Shown here: in pieces, positions 46,166 through 56,377 of the stretch
How positions within the stretch are numbered: position 1 is the stretch's first letter
How the letters are laid out: the number at the start of each line of letters is the position of its first letter
Assembly: GCF_001949145.1 (NCBI RefSeq)
Contig: NW_019091529.1
Coordinates: forward strand, 612,277-676,276
Origin: Acanthaster planci
Taxonomy: Eukaryota > Echinodermata > Asteroidea > Valvatida > Acanthasteridae
Direction: 5' to 3'
DNA length: 64,000 bases
The notes under the pieces: generated by a model
Databases searched by the model: none
What the model was told of the DNA's origin: nothing
The model's input: only the letters and a program-made list of their open reading frames with translations
Program-made: the position numbers and the translations under genes

Positions 46166-46986
46166 GACCCTCTCTAGCTGGTGGACGAAGAGTATGCACC
46201 TAATATATAATCAGTCACACCGATAAAAGTGCCAAAGTCCAGCTGTTGAAAAACGCTTACAAAACTTATGGGGAAAAATAAATACTCAAAATTCAGTTAT
46301 AAATAAGATGATGACGTCATCATGACGTCATGCTTTGCAACACATCTTTGCCATAGGGTCTATGCTTGAGGCAACTTTGATGAAGATTGACTCCTTACAA
46401 AGGGACTAAAGTGCTCCAGAGAAAAACTGTGCACAAACGAAATGAGATTTGAGAGAAGAAGAAGAAGAAGAAGGAAACGAATGTTGTGTTTGTCGGTATA
46501 AAAACACTGAGCTGTTTTGGGAACCTTTTTGGTTTGATAAAAAAAGGAAGTTGGAACAGGCAGGAATTGAACAGCTGCCGTTAAATCCGCAGTTCAAATT
46601 TCTATGGGACCACTACCCCTCCTTGCAACAGTAGGGCATGCCAATACAGGCTCACACGCTTTCCCCGTCGCCACGTGTTTGGCCTTTTGCCAACACTGCG
46701 CATTGTGTGCTGCCTAAGGTACAGGCAGTTATCGGGCGTCCATTCACACAATAGCCAATGCACAGTATGCGAATGGAATTTTCAAGTTCGCAAATATTGT
46801 AAGGGGGTTTTGTCATCCTTGTGTCATCTCTGTGAAGTACACAAGTTAAACACTTCATGCAGTTGACTTCAATGTTTCAGCTATCATCTAATGGACAATT
46901 CACTCTGAAATCTTTTGTGGTTGATTTTTTATTAATTTTGTTGAGCAAAAGGACTTTTTATTATAACTTCCGGTATGATGACGTCA
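45994..46986. promoter_or_regulatory. Five TGACGTCA (CRE-type) palindromes
   Basis: Exact 8-bp palindromes at 45994, 46138, 46312, 46323 and 46979. They are the consensus binding site for CREB/ATF dimers, but several sit in repeat units, so regulatory function is unproven. Confidence 0.35.
46455..46474. repeat. (GAA)n microsatellite
   Basis: Six to seven GAA units. Confidence 0.9.
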
Positions 46987-47149
46987 TCAGCCCCAAATTT
47001 CACATGTGTTAACTGGATAAATATCATCATCCACATCTATTTTCAGGCGAGTCAGACAAACTTCGCCACAGATATCTATTAAAAATTTAGTCTTTTTGAG
47101 ATAGATGCAGGAGTTCGTATTTGTGAGAAAAGACAGTCACACAAGTGAA

Positions 47150-48432
47150 GGCCTATTGGATGGCACCATCCAAGAAGAATGTTATGGCTGCTCCTGTGTT
47201 AAAGTAAAGTAGATTTCTCTTCAGTTGCTAAAGGTAAAAGGAAAATAGATGCAGCTATTGATGCTGCTGGGGATGATGTTGGACATGAGAATTGGGAGGC
47301 ATCCTCAGCTGCAAGCTCAGCAACATCAATAGCAGAAAACAAGGAGCTCAGTGACCTTTTACGAGGACTTGAATTGACTGGTACAAAGTCTGCTGTATTG
47401 AGTGCAGTGGACCCTTATGCAAATAGTTTTATTCCTGCAGATATGTGAAAGAATTTCCAGTGATACTGTCAGATCTAAAAGATACCAACACATTTAATCT
47501 GACTTACACAGAGCTGTTGGAGAAATGTGAAAACATAAAATATGATGTGACTAAATCAGCCCTATGGTACAGATACTGGGCAGGAAGAATTACTGCATTG
47601 AAGATGAAAAGTGTCTGCAGGACAGATGCAGCTTATCTTGCATTAAGCCTTATTAGATCTGTGTGTTACCCTGATCTATACAAGTTCACTACGGAAGCAA
47701 CTCAGTGGGGATGTGAGCATGAAGAACATACAAGAAATGTGTCATGCAGACTACATGATGATAAAACATGTAGCGATTCATGTGGAAAACTCTGGTCTAA
47801 TTATAAACCCAAAGTATCCATACTTTAGTGCATCACTAGATGGCCTTGTACAGTGTTCATGCTGCAGAGAAATTGGTGTTTGTGAAATAAAGTGCCCCTT
47901 TTGTAAAAAGAACAAGTCAATGAAAGAGGCAGCAGAGGAACAGATATTCTGCCTTCAACCAGTGGGTGCCACACTTTGTCTCTCCAAAGAGCATCGGTAC
48001 TACTATCAGGTTCAGACACAGATCTTCATCCCTGAGAGGGCGTACTGTGACTTTGCCGTGTGAACCAAAGAGGATGTTCATATCGAATGTGTTCTTGGTG
48101 ATGATGCTTTCTAGAGAGACATTGTTTCAGCAACAACCCATTTCTTCAAGATTGGAGTGTTACCAGAACTTCTGGGCAAGTATTTCACCAAGTTACCACA
48201 GGATTTGACTGAGCATCACATGGAAACTAATTACGCTTCTGAGAAGTGGCCTTATTGTCGCCAGGTCAAGAGTGGACGCATGATTCTGTGTGACAATGCT
48301 ACATGCCAACTCAAACAGTTTCATTTCAAATGCTTGAAGTTCAAAAACTCATACAATGCCCCCAAAATATGGTATTGTCCAGACTGCAGGAAACTAAACA
48401 AAGCACAAAGGAATATTTCAAAAAAACAATAA
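47150..48432 (+). pseudogene. YqaJ-type nuclease with C-terminal PHD finger, frameshifted
   Basis: Reading frames in order: an N-terminal low-complexity Ala/Ser region with LSAVDPYANSFIP (about 47225-47440), TELLEKCENI...WYRYWAGRITALKMKSVC, SLIRSVCYPDLYKF and ATQWGCEHE (47445-47745). In a new frame follow INPKYPYFSASLDGLV, then GVCEIKCPFC (47780-47910). PYFSASLDG and EIKCP are the D...E-x-K catalytic core of the YqaJ/lambda-exonuclease-like PD-(D/E)XK family. After stops at 48061 and 48110 a last frame holds a PHD-type zinc finger (MILCDNATCQLKQFHFKCL...WYCPDC). A stop at 47446-47448, a frameshift near 47745 and the two later stops disable it. It was probably the accessory recombinase-like protein of the transposon. 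Confidence 0.65.
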
Positions 48433-49208
48433 GTACTCTCCATCTGTAGAAATATGGTAAACTTAAATCTGAACAAAGTATGTGCTCACTTCAACACGGA
48501 CTTTCTTGTTTACCTTAGATCAAGTTTTTCTTCATTATCATGATACACAGGAGATTGACTTTCAAGAATATTAACAAGTAACCTGTCAAGTACTTGAACC
48601 GGTGCACAATGTACATGCATTCCATTTTATACACAACTAGTATGTTTGCATGTGCTTGTCTAATAAGGTTGAGTAATGTCAATTTTTCACATGTTCAATT
48701 CAAAACATGAAAAGGGAATAAGTATAAATTTCACATTTAAATAAAAAGATTATATATTTTGTATTAAGCATTTCAGATGCAGGGTTTTCAGATTTTGGAC
48801 AAACATTTCAAACTCAGGAAACTTTGTTTATATGGTTCAGACTTTCATTTAAATCCACAAATCTTGATTACATATGTTCCTAAGTGACAAGTCTGAAGCC
48901 TAAGTCATGTACACATGGATTGATTCTGTGCCACATGTATGTTACAGAGCTTAAGTCAAAGTTAAATAACAGAATAAGAGACTGGAAGATTGGTTCTGGG
49001 TTTATTGTAGTGCAAATAAATGCTTGTGTCCATTACGTCTGCATAAAACTCTACACAATCTGTCAAAACCTGCAATAAAGAGTCACATTTTGATGTTCTG
49101 ATTTAAAATACAGTCTGTTTGTGTTGTATATTCTTTGGCCAAAAGTTAAATTAACAGGCACATTTATAACTGTCAACTTTTCATAGTTTTCTCTCATCAA
49201 GTTAAATT
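48433..49208. other. Spacer between convergent transposon genes
   Basis: A+T-rich, non-coding; separates the 3' ends of the YqaJ and DDE genes. An AATAAA on the plus strand near 49074 could end the YqaJ transcript. Confidence 0.4.
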
Positions 49209-50020
49209 TGGTTTTCCACGGGACTCGTTTGAAATTGAGGCTACATTTCAGGCAACAAATTTTGAGCCAACATCTTCAAGCGTTCATTGAAAAGAACATT
49301 TTGCTCTTGTAACTCCTTAAAAAGTGGTAACTTTGAAAATGGCAGTTAAAAAGGAACCGGTTAACAGCAGTGATGAAGTTACATAAAAATTTGATTCACT
49401 TGTATCTAGCCGTCTGAGTGACTTGCTCATATTGAATAAAGCACAGCAAATTCTTGCTATTTTATGTATAAATTCTACTGGCACGGGGTGACTCAATATG
49501 TTATATTTTTGTCGTACCCCAATGATTCGCTCCATATGAATACTTAAGTGAACTATCTCTGGTGTTTTTTCCATATCTAGAGCTGAGAGCAGTGGTTTCC
49601 CTTCCATAAATGCGGGAATCTCAACCTAACATCCATAGTAACCAGCATCATCCTTTATATCAAAGCCTCTGTCTGCAAGAATGATGTCTTGTGGAAGAAG
49701 CTTCCTAAAGAACTTAGACTCTTGTGTTATGGTTTTGTCTGTTCCTCTGCCACCCCAAGCTACTGACAAGAATGAAATCACACTCAGTTACAAAACACTT
49801 CAAAACAATCAATAATTACAGCAACTCTAGTATCTTGCCAAATGTCCGAAGGAATTGCATAGGCATGGTTTTCCCACAATACCTCCCTATCCGCCCAAAC
49901 CATCAGACTTGATAAACCATAGAAAGCATCTATCCCAGTACAGAAAATATGTAAAATTGTAGACTCACTAAGAGAAATGGGTTTGCGGGTACACCATGGA
50001 ATCAATCTCTTTTGGGCGAG
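49209..50020 (-). pseudogene. DDE transposase catalytic part (DDE_Tnp_4-like), deleted and frameshifted
   Basis: Minus-strand pieces: an HTH-like ISLSESTILHIF followed by VAVIIDCFEVFC (first Asp, in 50005-49784), LPQDIILADRGFDI (second Asp, about 49700-49660), and SALDMEKTPEIVHLSIHMERIIGVR (catalytic Glu, about 49580-49520). All three acidic residues survive, but the D-to-D spacing is only about 35-40 codons where roughly 90-100 is usual, so a block is deleted. Stops and frame changes intervene. The upstream boundary abuts the histone-like hairpin of the Penelope element. Confidence 0.68.
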
Positions 50021-50024
50021 GTGT

Positions 50025-50040
50025 GGCTCTTAAAAGAACC
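50025..50040 (-). promoter_or_regulatory. Histone-mRNA-type 3' stem-loop
   Basis: On the minus strand GGTTCTTTTAAGAGCC forms a 6-bp stem (one G-U pair) with a TTTA loop. This is the architecture of the replication-dependent histone mRNA hairpin (GGCTCT-TTTC-AGAGCC). It is followed by ACACC and, about 10 bases on, a purine-rich CAAAAGAGA that resembles the U7-pairing downstream element but also lies in the transposase codons. It sits exactly at the 3' end of the Penelope-like element. Confidence 0.6.
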
Positions 50041-50236
50041 GGTGAGTGTTAACTCGACATTTCGGCCAGTGTGCTACGGCCATCCTCAGGAGAGTGTGCC
50101 GGACTGGAGTGGATAGTTGGTTATAAAGGTAATCCAGAGGTGGTGGAGCACGGAACGGGATTCGTGGGTTGAGTGACTCAGTGTGGGCGCGCTGTTGCAT
50201 GAAGGAGTTGGATCCTAGAATTGGCGGGAAACCTTG

Positions 50237-50370
50237 GGTTCAGGTATAGGGGACCCTAATGCCAAGGGGGAGGGATGGGGGTGGCTTCGGCTGGAGAAGA
50301 CCCTAACACCTGGGGTGGGAGGGCACGGATTTTGGGTATAGGGGACCCCACTGCCCGGGAATGGGTGTCT
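50237..50370. repeat. GGTATAGGGGACCC repeat cluster, C-terminal side of GIY-YIG
   Basis: Three units around TATAGGGGACCCTAATGCC (at about 50243, a diverged one at about 50293, and 50337). Related units occur at 50849-50935. Confidence 0.65.
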
Positions 50371-50574
50371 GCTTGGGTGCTAGTAGTGGGCGCCAGATGT
50401 TGCTGAGCTTGAAACCGATGTCTTGGGGTATGGTGTTGTGCCGGAAAATCTTGATGGCTTCTCGGATTCTCCTTGGGAGCCAGTTCTAGATGGGGGCGAT
50501 GAGTTCTGCTTTGTCCCATTTGATGAGGGGTCCATGGAGTGTGCATATTTGAAGATGGCTGACTTGTCGTATCC

Positions 50575-50745
50575 TCCTCATTGGCCATGCGAGCGGTGTT
50601 CTTGGAGTCTGGTGGGGAGGTTCCTTCCGGTTTCCCTGATGTGTACTTGGCCACATTCACATGGAATGTGATATACACCGGGGTGACTACTGGGTGGGTG
50701 CTTGTCCTTGTAGGTGTGAAGTGCAGCCTGCAGCTTGTTGGGTGC
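50575..50745 (-). pseudogene. GIY-YIG endonuclease-like remnant of the Penelope element
   Basis: Minus-strand frame reads KDKHPPSSHPGVYHIPC, then GQVHIRETGRNLPTRLQEH. GVY stands for GIY and VHI-RET for the YIG-ET block, with the R of TRL.EH kept. A stop follows after SHGQ. The YIG Gly is replaced by Arg. Confidence 0.65.
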
Positions 50746-50790
50746 TGAATGATGTACTTTGATGTTGGCCGAATGCAGGATGCTCCGTAG

Positions 50791-52285
50791 TTAGTGGGAG
50801 GTGGGGCCCAGGTAAAGTAGGCATACTGTGGCGGTGGGGGTTTGGGGGGCTTCGGGTATAGGTGACCCTAATGCCATGGGGGACGGGGGGACTTCGGGTA
50901 TAGGAGACCCTAACATCCTGGGGGAGGGCTTGGAAAGGTTGTTACATTGGTTGCGGTAGCCGTTCATCTTGAGGGTAGACTTGCAGTGGTGGAGTTCTTG
51001 GTGTAGGTTGTTCTGGTCACAGATCTCGTAGGCTCTGCGGACCAGGGTGCGGTTGACTGAGGTCTTGATGGCTGGGTGGTGGAAAGATTTCTGGTGCAGA
51101 TTCCAGTCGGTGTGGGTGGGTTTGCGGTGGTTGAGGGTGCCGTCTGGGTTTCTGAATAGGTGAACATCTAAGAAGGAGAGGTATCCGTCTTGTTCTTGTT
51201 CCATGGTGAACTTGATAGTGGGGTGTTGCTTGTTGAGGTACTTGAGGAATTCTTGGAGGTGATCTTGACCATGGGACCATATGATGAATGTGTTGTCAAC
51301 ATAGTGCAGCCAAATGGTGGGTTTGAGGTCGGCAGTGAGGAGAGATGATGTTTCGAATTCTTCCATGAAGATGTTAGCGAGGACCGGGGATATCGGGGAT
51401 CCCATGGAGGTCCCAGCTGTCTGCTCGTAGAACTGATCTTGGAACTTGAAGTAGCTAGAAGGAACGCAGAGGCCGATGAGGTCGGCAATCTGGGCAGAGA
51501 AGAGGGCTGTGCGGTCGGCGAGGGAGGGGCCACTGTCCAGTCAATCCTTGGCAATCTGGCATGCTTCTTCTGTGGGAACACTGGTTAATAACGACACCAC
51601 GTTGAAGCTCACCATGATGTCGGTTGGCTGGAGTGACAGGTTTCTCATGAGCTTAACCAACTGGGTGGAGTTGGAGATATGGTGTGGTGTGTTGCCGACC
51701 CGGGGCTGGAGGAAGCCAGTCAGGAAGTGGATGGTCTCATAGGTCGGTGAGCCCTTGGAGACACAATGGGGCACAGAGGGATGTCTGGCTTGTGGATTTT
51801 GGGTTGACCAAAGAATTTGGGACAGGTAGACGTCGACAGGCGGAGCGATGGTACAAGTCTCCTGGGATGGAGTCAGAGTGGAGGAGGGCAAGGAGGTGGC
51901 TGGTGATACATTTCTCGATGGCTTGAGTGGGGTCCTTGGGTAGGGGGCGGTAGGTGCCGGATGTGAGGATGTCTTGTACTTTGTTTGAGTAAGCCACACG
52001 GTCCATGACCACGGTGGCATTGCCCTTGTCGGCCGTGATGGTGTGTATGGACTTGTCGCTGCAGAGATCACAGAGGGCTTCAACTTCGGGTCTCGTGAGG
52101 TTGGACTTGATCGGTTTGGCGTGTAGGAGTGCTTGGTAGATCTTGACTCGGATATTATCGGCTGTGGTCTTGTCACGCTTCCGTATGGTAGGTTCCGTGG
52201 CTTGGATGATGTCGGCTGGGGGAACGGCGCGTGGTGGGGTAGCGAAGTTCGTGCCTAGGGACAGGACATCTGTCTCGGTGGTCAA
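50791..52285 (-). pseudogene. Penelope-like reverse transcriptase, three frames
   Basis: Frame 1 (52285-51737) carries the N-terminal region. The homology shifts to frame 2 (ending at a stop at 51541) near 51800-51840, then to frame 3 (51405-50791) with the palm. The catalytic box is YVDN instead of YVDD. Frame 3 runs out into Pro-rich repeats (GSPIPE units). Two frameshifts plus the Asp-to-Asn change indicate an inactive copy. Confidence 0.8.
50849..50935. repeat. GGTATAGG-GACCC repeat cluster, RT side of GIY-YIG
   Basis: Two adjacent units of about 41-43 bp starting CTTCGGGTATAGG. On the minus strand they encode GSPIPE-type Pro-rich repeats. Confidence 0.7.
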
Positions 52286-52318
52286 CAGGGTACGTTGGCT
52301 GAGGTTCAGGACGGTGTA

Positions 52319-53234
52319 TCATTGGAAATCACTCTGGCTGTGGAGGTGGGCTGGGAGGGGCGTTGGTGGTGTTTGCTGATGCAGTAGCCACTGCCCTGCT
52401 ACCATCTTCTGTGTAGGAGCCCAGTCAAGATTAGTTTCATCCTGCAACTCTACAGGCTTTCCTAAAAAAGGGAAAATGACACCAAACAATAAGGGAACAG
52501 ACGCCAGCCTTTTCAACTTCTATCTTATCCTCAGGTTTTACAGTGAACCTCAAACCACTTTTGTGAACTTGCTTTTGAAATTATGTTTAAAAAGGATAGT
52601 ACAAAGGAAACTATTTAAAAAGCTTTTCATAGGTTCGCCCTGTTCACTGGACCTATTATTGCATTGTTCATACCTACGTGTAATTATCCCCCACCCCCAA
52701 AAAAAGTGAAAGAGGAAACATTTCTCAAAATTCACTGAAAATATCATCGATTTGTGACAGCCCCTTATTTCCCATAATTTAGTAGAACCAACATTAAATC
52801 ATGGAAACAGTGTCACGAGGGTCAACACAATCCCAATTAAACATGTATTCTATTTTTGCAAAATAAATTGTAATTCCAATCGGCCCTCATTTTCAATCAG
52901 TGCTTTTCACCGTAAATACATGCAAGCATTGATTCGTGGTCCGAAAGGTTAATCTGATGTTTCACCAAAATAAGAAATATAATGAGTAATATAAAAAATA
53001 AGGTCAACAAAGTATACCTTTGATGAAATGTTTAGAACATACTTGATAATTTCCAATCTTTTCTACCGAGATGCTGCCCTGTTGATGTGTGCCAGCCACT
53101 TGCGCTGTCGTCTGCTTCAGTTCTTTCTTTTCTTTGCCATTTTTCACACGAACTGTGGGTATTCTGAAGAAAGACAAATGGCCTTCTCTTTCTCCATGAT
53201 TGCCACAGCTCACGACTGCACAAAAATTTGCCAT
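52319..53234 (-). pseudogene. THAP domain (two exons) cut by the Penelope-like insertion
   Basis: Exon 1 is 53234-53018 and exon 2 is 52461-52319 on the minus strand, joined in frame by GT-AG (AAAG|GTATAC, TTTTTTAG|GA), for 119 codons. Exon 1 gives MANFCAVVSCGNHGERE, FFRIP and CSKHFIKG, so the C2CH zinc ligands Cys5, Cys10, Cys67 and His70 are all present. Exon 2 adds KPVELQDETNLDWAPT, the AVPTIF-type end. The conserved Trp in the middle of the domain is absent. After KMVAGQWLL the frame runs into Pro-rich sequence that is already Penelope DNA and stops at TGA. It is probably the DNA-binding N-terminus of the transposase whose DDE part lies at 50005-49209. Confidence 0.75.
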
Positions 53235-53429
53235 TTTGCTGACGTTTAAGTAACCTCAAACTGCAGATTCTAAAAGTATGACACAGTGCGTATATTCTGT
53301 GCATGTGTACTAGTGAACATGCAGCTTTAGCTGTGCTTGTCCTCCAGAATGCACAGAGGTCACCGTGTATTGCAAACTTTGACCTTTTGACTCCTGTGCA
53401 AGCACCCTATACTCCAGATCATCCCACGC

Positions 53430-53681
53430 TAACCAAGACCCAATAAACAGTTCATTGCTACTACTCCACCTACCAGTCGATACAGCATGTCTTATATCTT
53501 ATCCTATATGAGCTACCTCACAGCACAATGAACTGCACACAGCATTCCGCAACGATCCCATCACTGCGACACAGTAGCGAACTAATTGTGCATGCCCTAG
53601 AGCACGCTGAAAGCACCCAGACCTAGTGCTATTCGCATTGCCGATTGATCAACGCATACATTAATAATGAATGAGCTAGAC
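53430..53681 (-). repeat. Dispersed repeat, copy 2
   Basis: Reverse complement aligns with 31571-31835. The copy ends near GAGCTAGAC at 53681 on one side and CAAGACCCAAT on the other. Confidence 0.7.
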
Positions 53682-53758
53682 TTGTTATATCCATGCAGTT
53701 ATCAGTTGAATCACACTCAGCAGTAGGACTGCCAGGGACAGCTACATGTTGAACTGGA

Positions 53759-54235
53759 ATGACCACATTTCCTCGATTGGTAAGATCACTTCACGGAATG
53801 GAGGAATCCAAGGTCCGTTCTTTCCTTCCCCCATCCACTCTATTCACTCTTTACAATACTCTAATCCTTCCTTACTTCAACTATTGTAACAATGTCTGGG
53901 CACACTCAAGCTACAATCAACTCCACCCACTAATAACCATTCAGAAGAGAGCTATTCACATGTGCTCAATCACTTCCACAGGCACACACAACCGCTCTTT
54001 TTGCACGACTCAAGACACTTACACTGACTGATATTAACAAACATCAAACCAACGTTTTTATGTTCAAATACTCAATCTTCTCCCACATGCCTTTTCTTCT
54101 TTCTTCACCCCTGTCCACAGTGTCCATAACTATCGCAAATGGTCTAAAATCAATCTGTACCTTCCATACACTTGCACATCCTATTCAATTAATACTTTAC
54201 AATTTCAGGGGCCACGACTTAGGAACGGTATCAGC
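53759..54235 (+). pseudogene. Second non-LTR retrotransposon: RT C-terminal scrap
   Basis: The first frame (53759-54031) reads LFTLYNTLILPYFNYCNNVWA, then LITIQKRAIHMC, the post-palm region of CR1/RTEX-like reverse transcriptases. It continues in another frame with LTLTDINKHQTNVFMFKY and ends near FQGPRLRNGIS. No endonuclease or palm is present, consistent with 5' truncation. Confidence 0.72.
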
Positions 54236-54239
54236 ACGA

Positions 54240-55035
54240 CGGGTCGGCATGAGGCAGACCCGTAGGTAGCGCTTGACTTTAAATTGGTGGCAACAGCAGC
54301 AGGCTGACGATGAGGACAATTTTTTTTCTCTTTTTTTTCGGCATGTACAACATGAGTCACATGGGTCTGGCAACCAACTTGCCACTCAGTGGGGATGCAG
54401 GCTGGAGTAGGGCCTCAGAGATTTTGGGTAAGCCTAGCTGGCATGGGAAAATGCCATTCATCACCTTTGAAGCACTGGACTCCTTTTTCAAGGTTGGCCA
54501 AGAAAGTTTTACTCTGGAAGATGTGGGCGGGAAGGGATCAGTGACAGTGAGCCAGATTAGACGGTTGAGTTACCATGCATTGTCTGAAAAAACATGGTAC
54601 CGACCCAGTCTCCCACACTTGGTGCCCATAGGCTGTGGCCAACCCCTGTAGCAGGGGCAGGAACCCAACTAAAGACACCTAACAACACATGTATTACAGC
54701 AGACAGAAGGGACCTCTCCATGTAGCACTTAAGTCCTCCAACTCACAGTGTGTTGAACCTAGCCTCCATTCGGAGCTAGCTCTCCCTACATGAGTCATGG
54801 AGGCAGAGCCTGTGGAGTCGTTCCTCGTGCAGGTGAGTGGCACAGAGCCAGTGAAGGGGCCCTGCACCAGAGTTAGTGCCCCACTACCTCGTTTTCTGGA
54901 GAACACCCCCTGCCGTTTCTGGGAGGAACTCATTCAGCGAAGAGAAGTCCACTGGCAGCAACCACCCAGTGGCCGGGTAACTTGGCACCCACATTTCTAC
55001 CTTAGCATCCTTGTTCTCATAATTAACGTTTGTGT
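54240..55035. other. Unassigned stretch with two medium frames
   Basis: Plus-strand frames at 54310-54651 and 54797-55090 have even, protein-like composition, but I recognise no family and there are no supporting splice sites. Possibly part of the repeat structure that follows. Confidence 0.3.
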
Positions 55036-55039
55036 AAAA

Positions 55040-55340
55040 TGGAAAAATGACACACTATGGAGGAACTTGCAAAATAACAAAAATCTCTAACTAAACCAAA
55101 GACCTTTGAGGGAAACGTCACAGGAAACTTATTAATAGGGACTAAGACACCAAAATTTGACTTAAAAAAAGGACAAAAAGCATTTATTAATGAAACAGTA
55201 CCAAAACAATATGCAAAACCGAAAGGACTATAAGACTGAAAAGACTTAACAACCAAAGACTAAAACTTTAAAAGGACTAAAACCAACACAGTGTGTCACA
55301 ATAGATCTAATGAGGAGACTTTGGCTGAAATCTGTGGTGG
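55040..55340. repeat. 300-bp direct repeat, left copy
   Basis: Aligns with 56378-56690: AACAAAAATCTCTAA, TTAATAGGGACT-AGACACC, AAAAAAGGACAAAAAGCATTTA, AAAAGACTTAACA, AAAGACTAAAACTTTAAAA and GAGGAGACTTTGGCT recur in the same order. Confidence 0.85.
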
Positions 55341-56377
55341 TGAATCTGTGGTGGAATGATGCAGCAGCTATTCTGTGACACCTGTGTAGACCGGTCCTGT
55401 TGCCGAAGTCTTTCTGATGTTGCTTCATATACATGTGGCTCATTGTCTCATTGTGAAGACTTGGCCAGAAGAATATCTGCACACAAGCTTCAGTACCTGT
55501 CCGTAAGTCAATGTGTCCATGCTGTGGTGAAGCCCCTTGAAAACCTCTTCCCTCATTCCATGAGGCAGCACAGTCAAGTCCCTGACCTTGGCTCCACCTG
55601 TCTTGTAAGTACACCTCCCATAACGGCCAGATGCTCCCAAACATTAAGTTCTGGTAGCCTCCGTACCATTTTTGGTTGATGCGCCATCTTCCTTCTACTC
55701 ATCCTGTTGGCATTGGCCAACTTGAGCCTCACCACTCTTTGTGTGGCTGGGTTGCTCCCCTGGGCTTTTTGTAGACTTTGGCTCCATCTTGTGCTTCCAT
55801 CATCTTCACTTGACTTGCTACTCGACGGGGAAATGGTGGGAACTTCATCATTGGGACTAGATGAAAGGGTGTAGGGTATTTCTGCAGGATGCAGGGCTGC
55901 TGGCTAACTGATGGGAAAATGGGTGGTAGGATCATCTTCAATAAGCTTCTTTCGGTTTAGTTGCAACTGATGTAAACACAGGGTACACTCTAAGCTCTGG
56001 ATGCAATGCTGCTGCCTCTGTCACAATCCAATAGCTTATAATAAAGCTGACTTAAGCATCTGAAACTGCTACAGGATGCTGCCTTGCATGCAGGCCAAAT
56101 GCCTGAACACCTCCAACATACTTGAACTTGAATCAGCTGTCATAACATCATCTTTAACAGGGCTGGAGTTGTCTGGGATAGGGTCAAACCCACAAAGTAG
56201 GAGTGGAGTCAGGACAGCAGTTATTGTGCACTCATAGATCCACTGAACAACCTGTTGGTTTTGACTGAACCTTTGACCAATTAACAGGAAAGACCATCAA
56301 AAACCCTTTAAACAAAAGAAAAAATTTACGTAGTCCCTACACGGATTCTCTACCAAATAATTTCTAAAATGTAACAG
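55341..56377. other. Interior between the 300-bp direct repeats
   Basis: Minus-strand frame 55644-55246 and short plus frames, none matching a known family. If the repeats are LTRs, this would be the interior of a small non-autonomous element. Confidence 0.35.

Larger units (their letters stand above)
50021..52390 (-). mobile_element. Penelope-like retroelement (RT + GIY-YIG)
   Basis: Minus strand, N to C: LSLGTNFATPP and ITADKGNATVVMDR (52285-51840), RPIVSSKGSPTYETIHFL-like RT fingers in another frame (51830-51541), GSPISPVLANIFMEEFE and YVDNTFIIW (51405-51270), then a linker and a GIY-YIG-type stretch (about 50745-50575). The ADKGNATVV plus SPISPVLANIFME plus GIY-YIG order identifies Penelope-like elements. 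At the 3' side the motif ACATTTCGGCC (plus strand, about 50058) and a histone-type hairpin mark the end. The upper boundary near 52385 is approximate. Confidence 0.82.
47150..53240. mobile_element. Composite ISL2EU (IS4EU)-type DNA transposon, interrupted by a Penelope-like element
   Basis: A plus-strand YqaJ/PHD gene (47150-48432) converges on a minus-strand gene whose THAP N-terminal domain (53234-52319) and DDE catalytic part (50005-49209) are separated by a Penelope-like retroelement (about 52385-50021). A THAP-DDE transposase paired with a YqaJ-nuclease gene is, as I recall, the gene content of ISL2EU/IS4EU elements. I could not find terminal inverted repeats, so the ends are only gene limits. 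All genes are broken. Confidence 0.55.

Noticed and set aside
50013-50040. A true histone gene ending at the stem-loop
   Set aside because: Upstream on the same strand is Penelope-like sequence, not a histone ORF; no histone-fold peptide was found nearby.
50256-50678. 140-codon Pro/Ser/Thr-rich minus frame as an independent gene
   Set aside because: It is the repetitive tail of the Penelope-like element and overlaps the GIY-YIG remnant in another frame.
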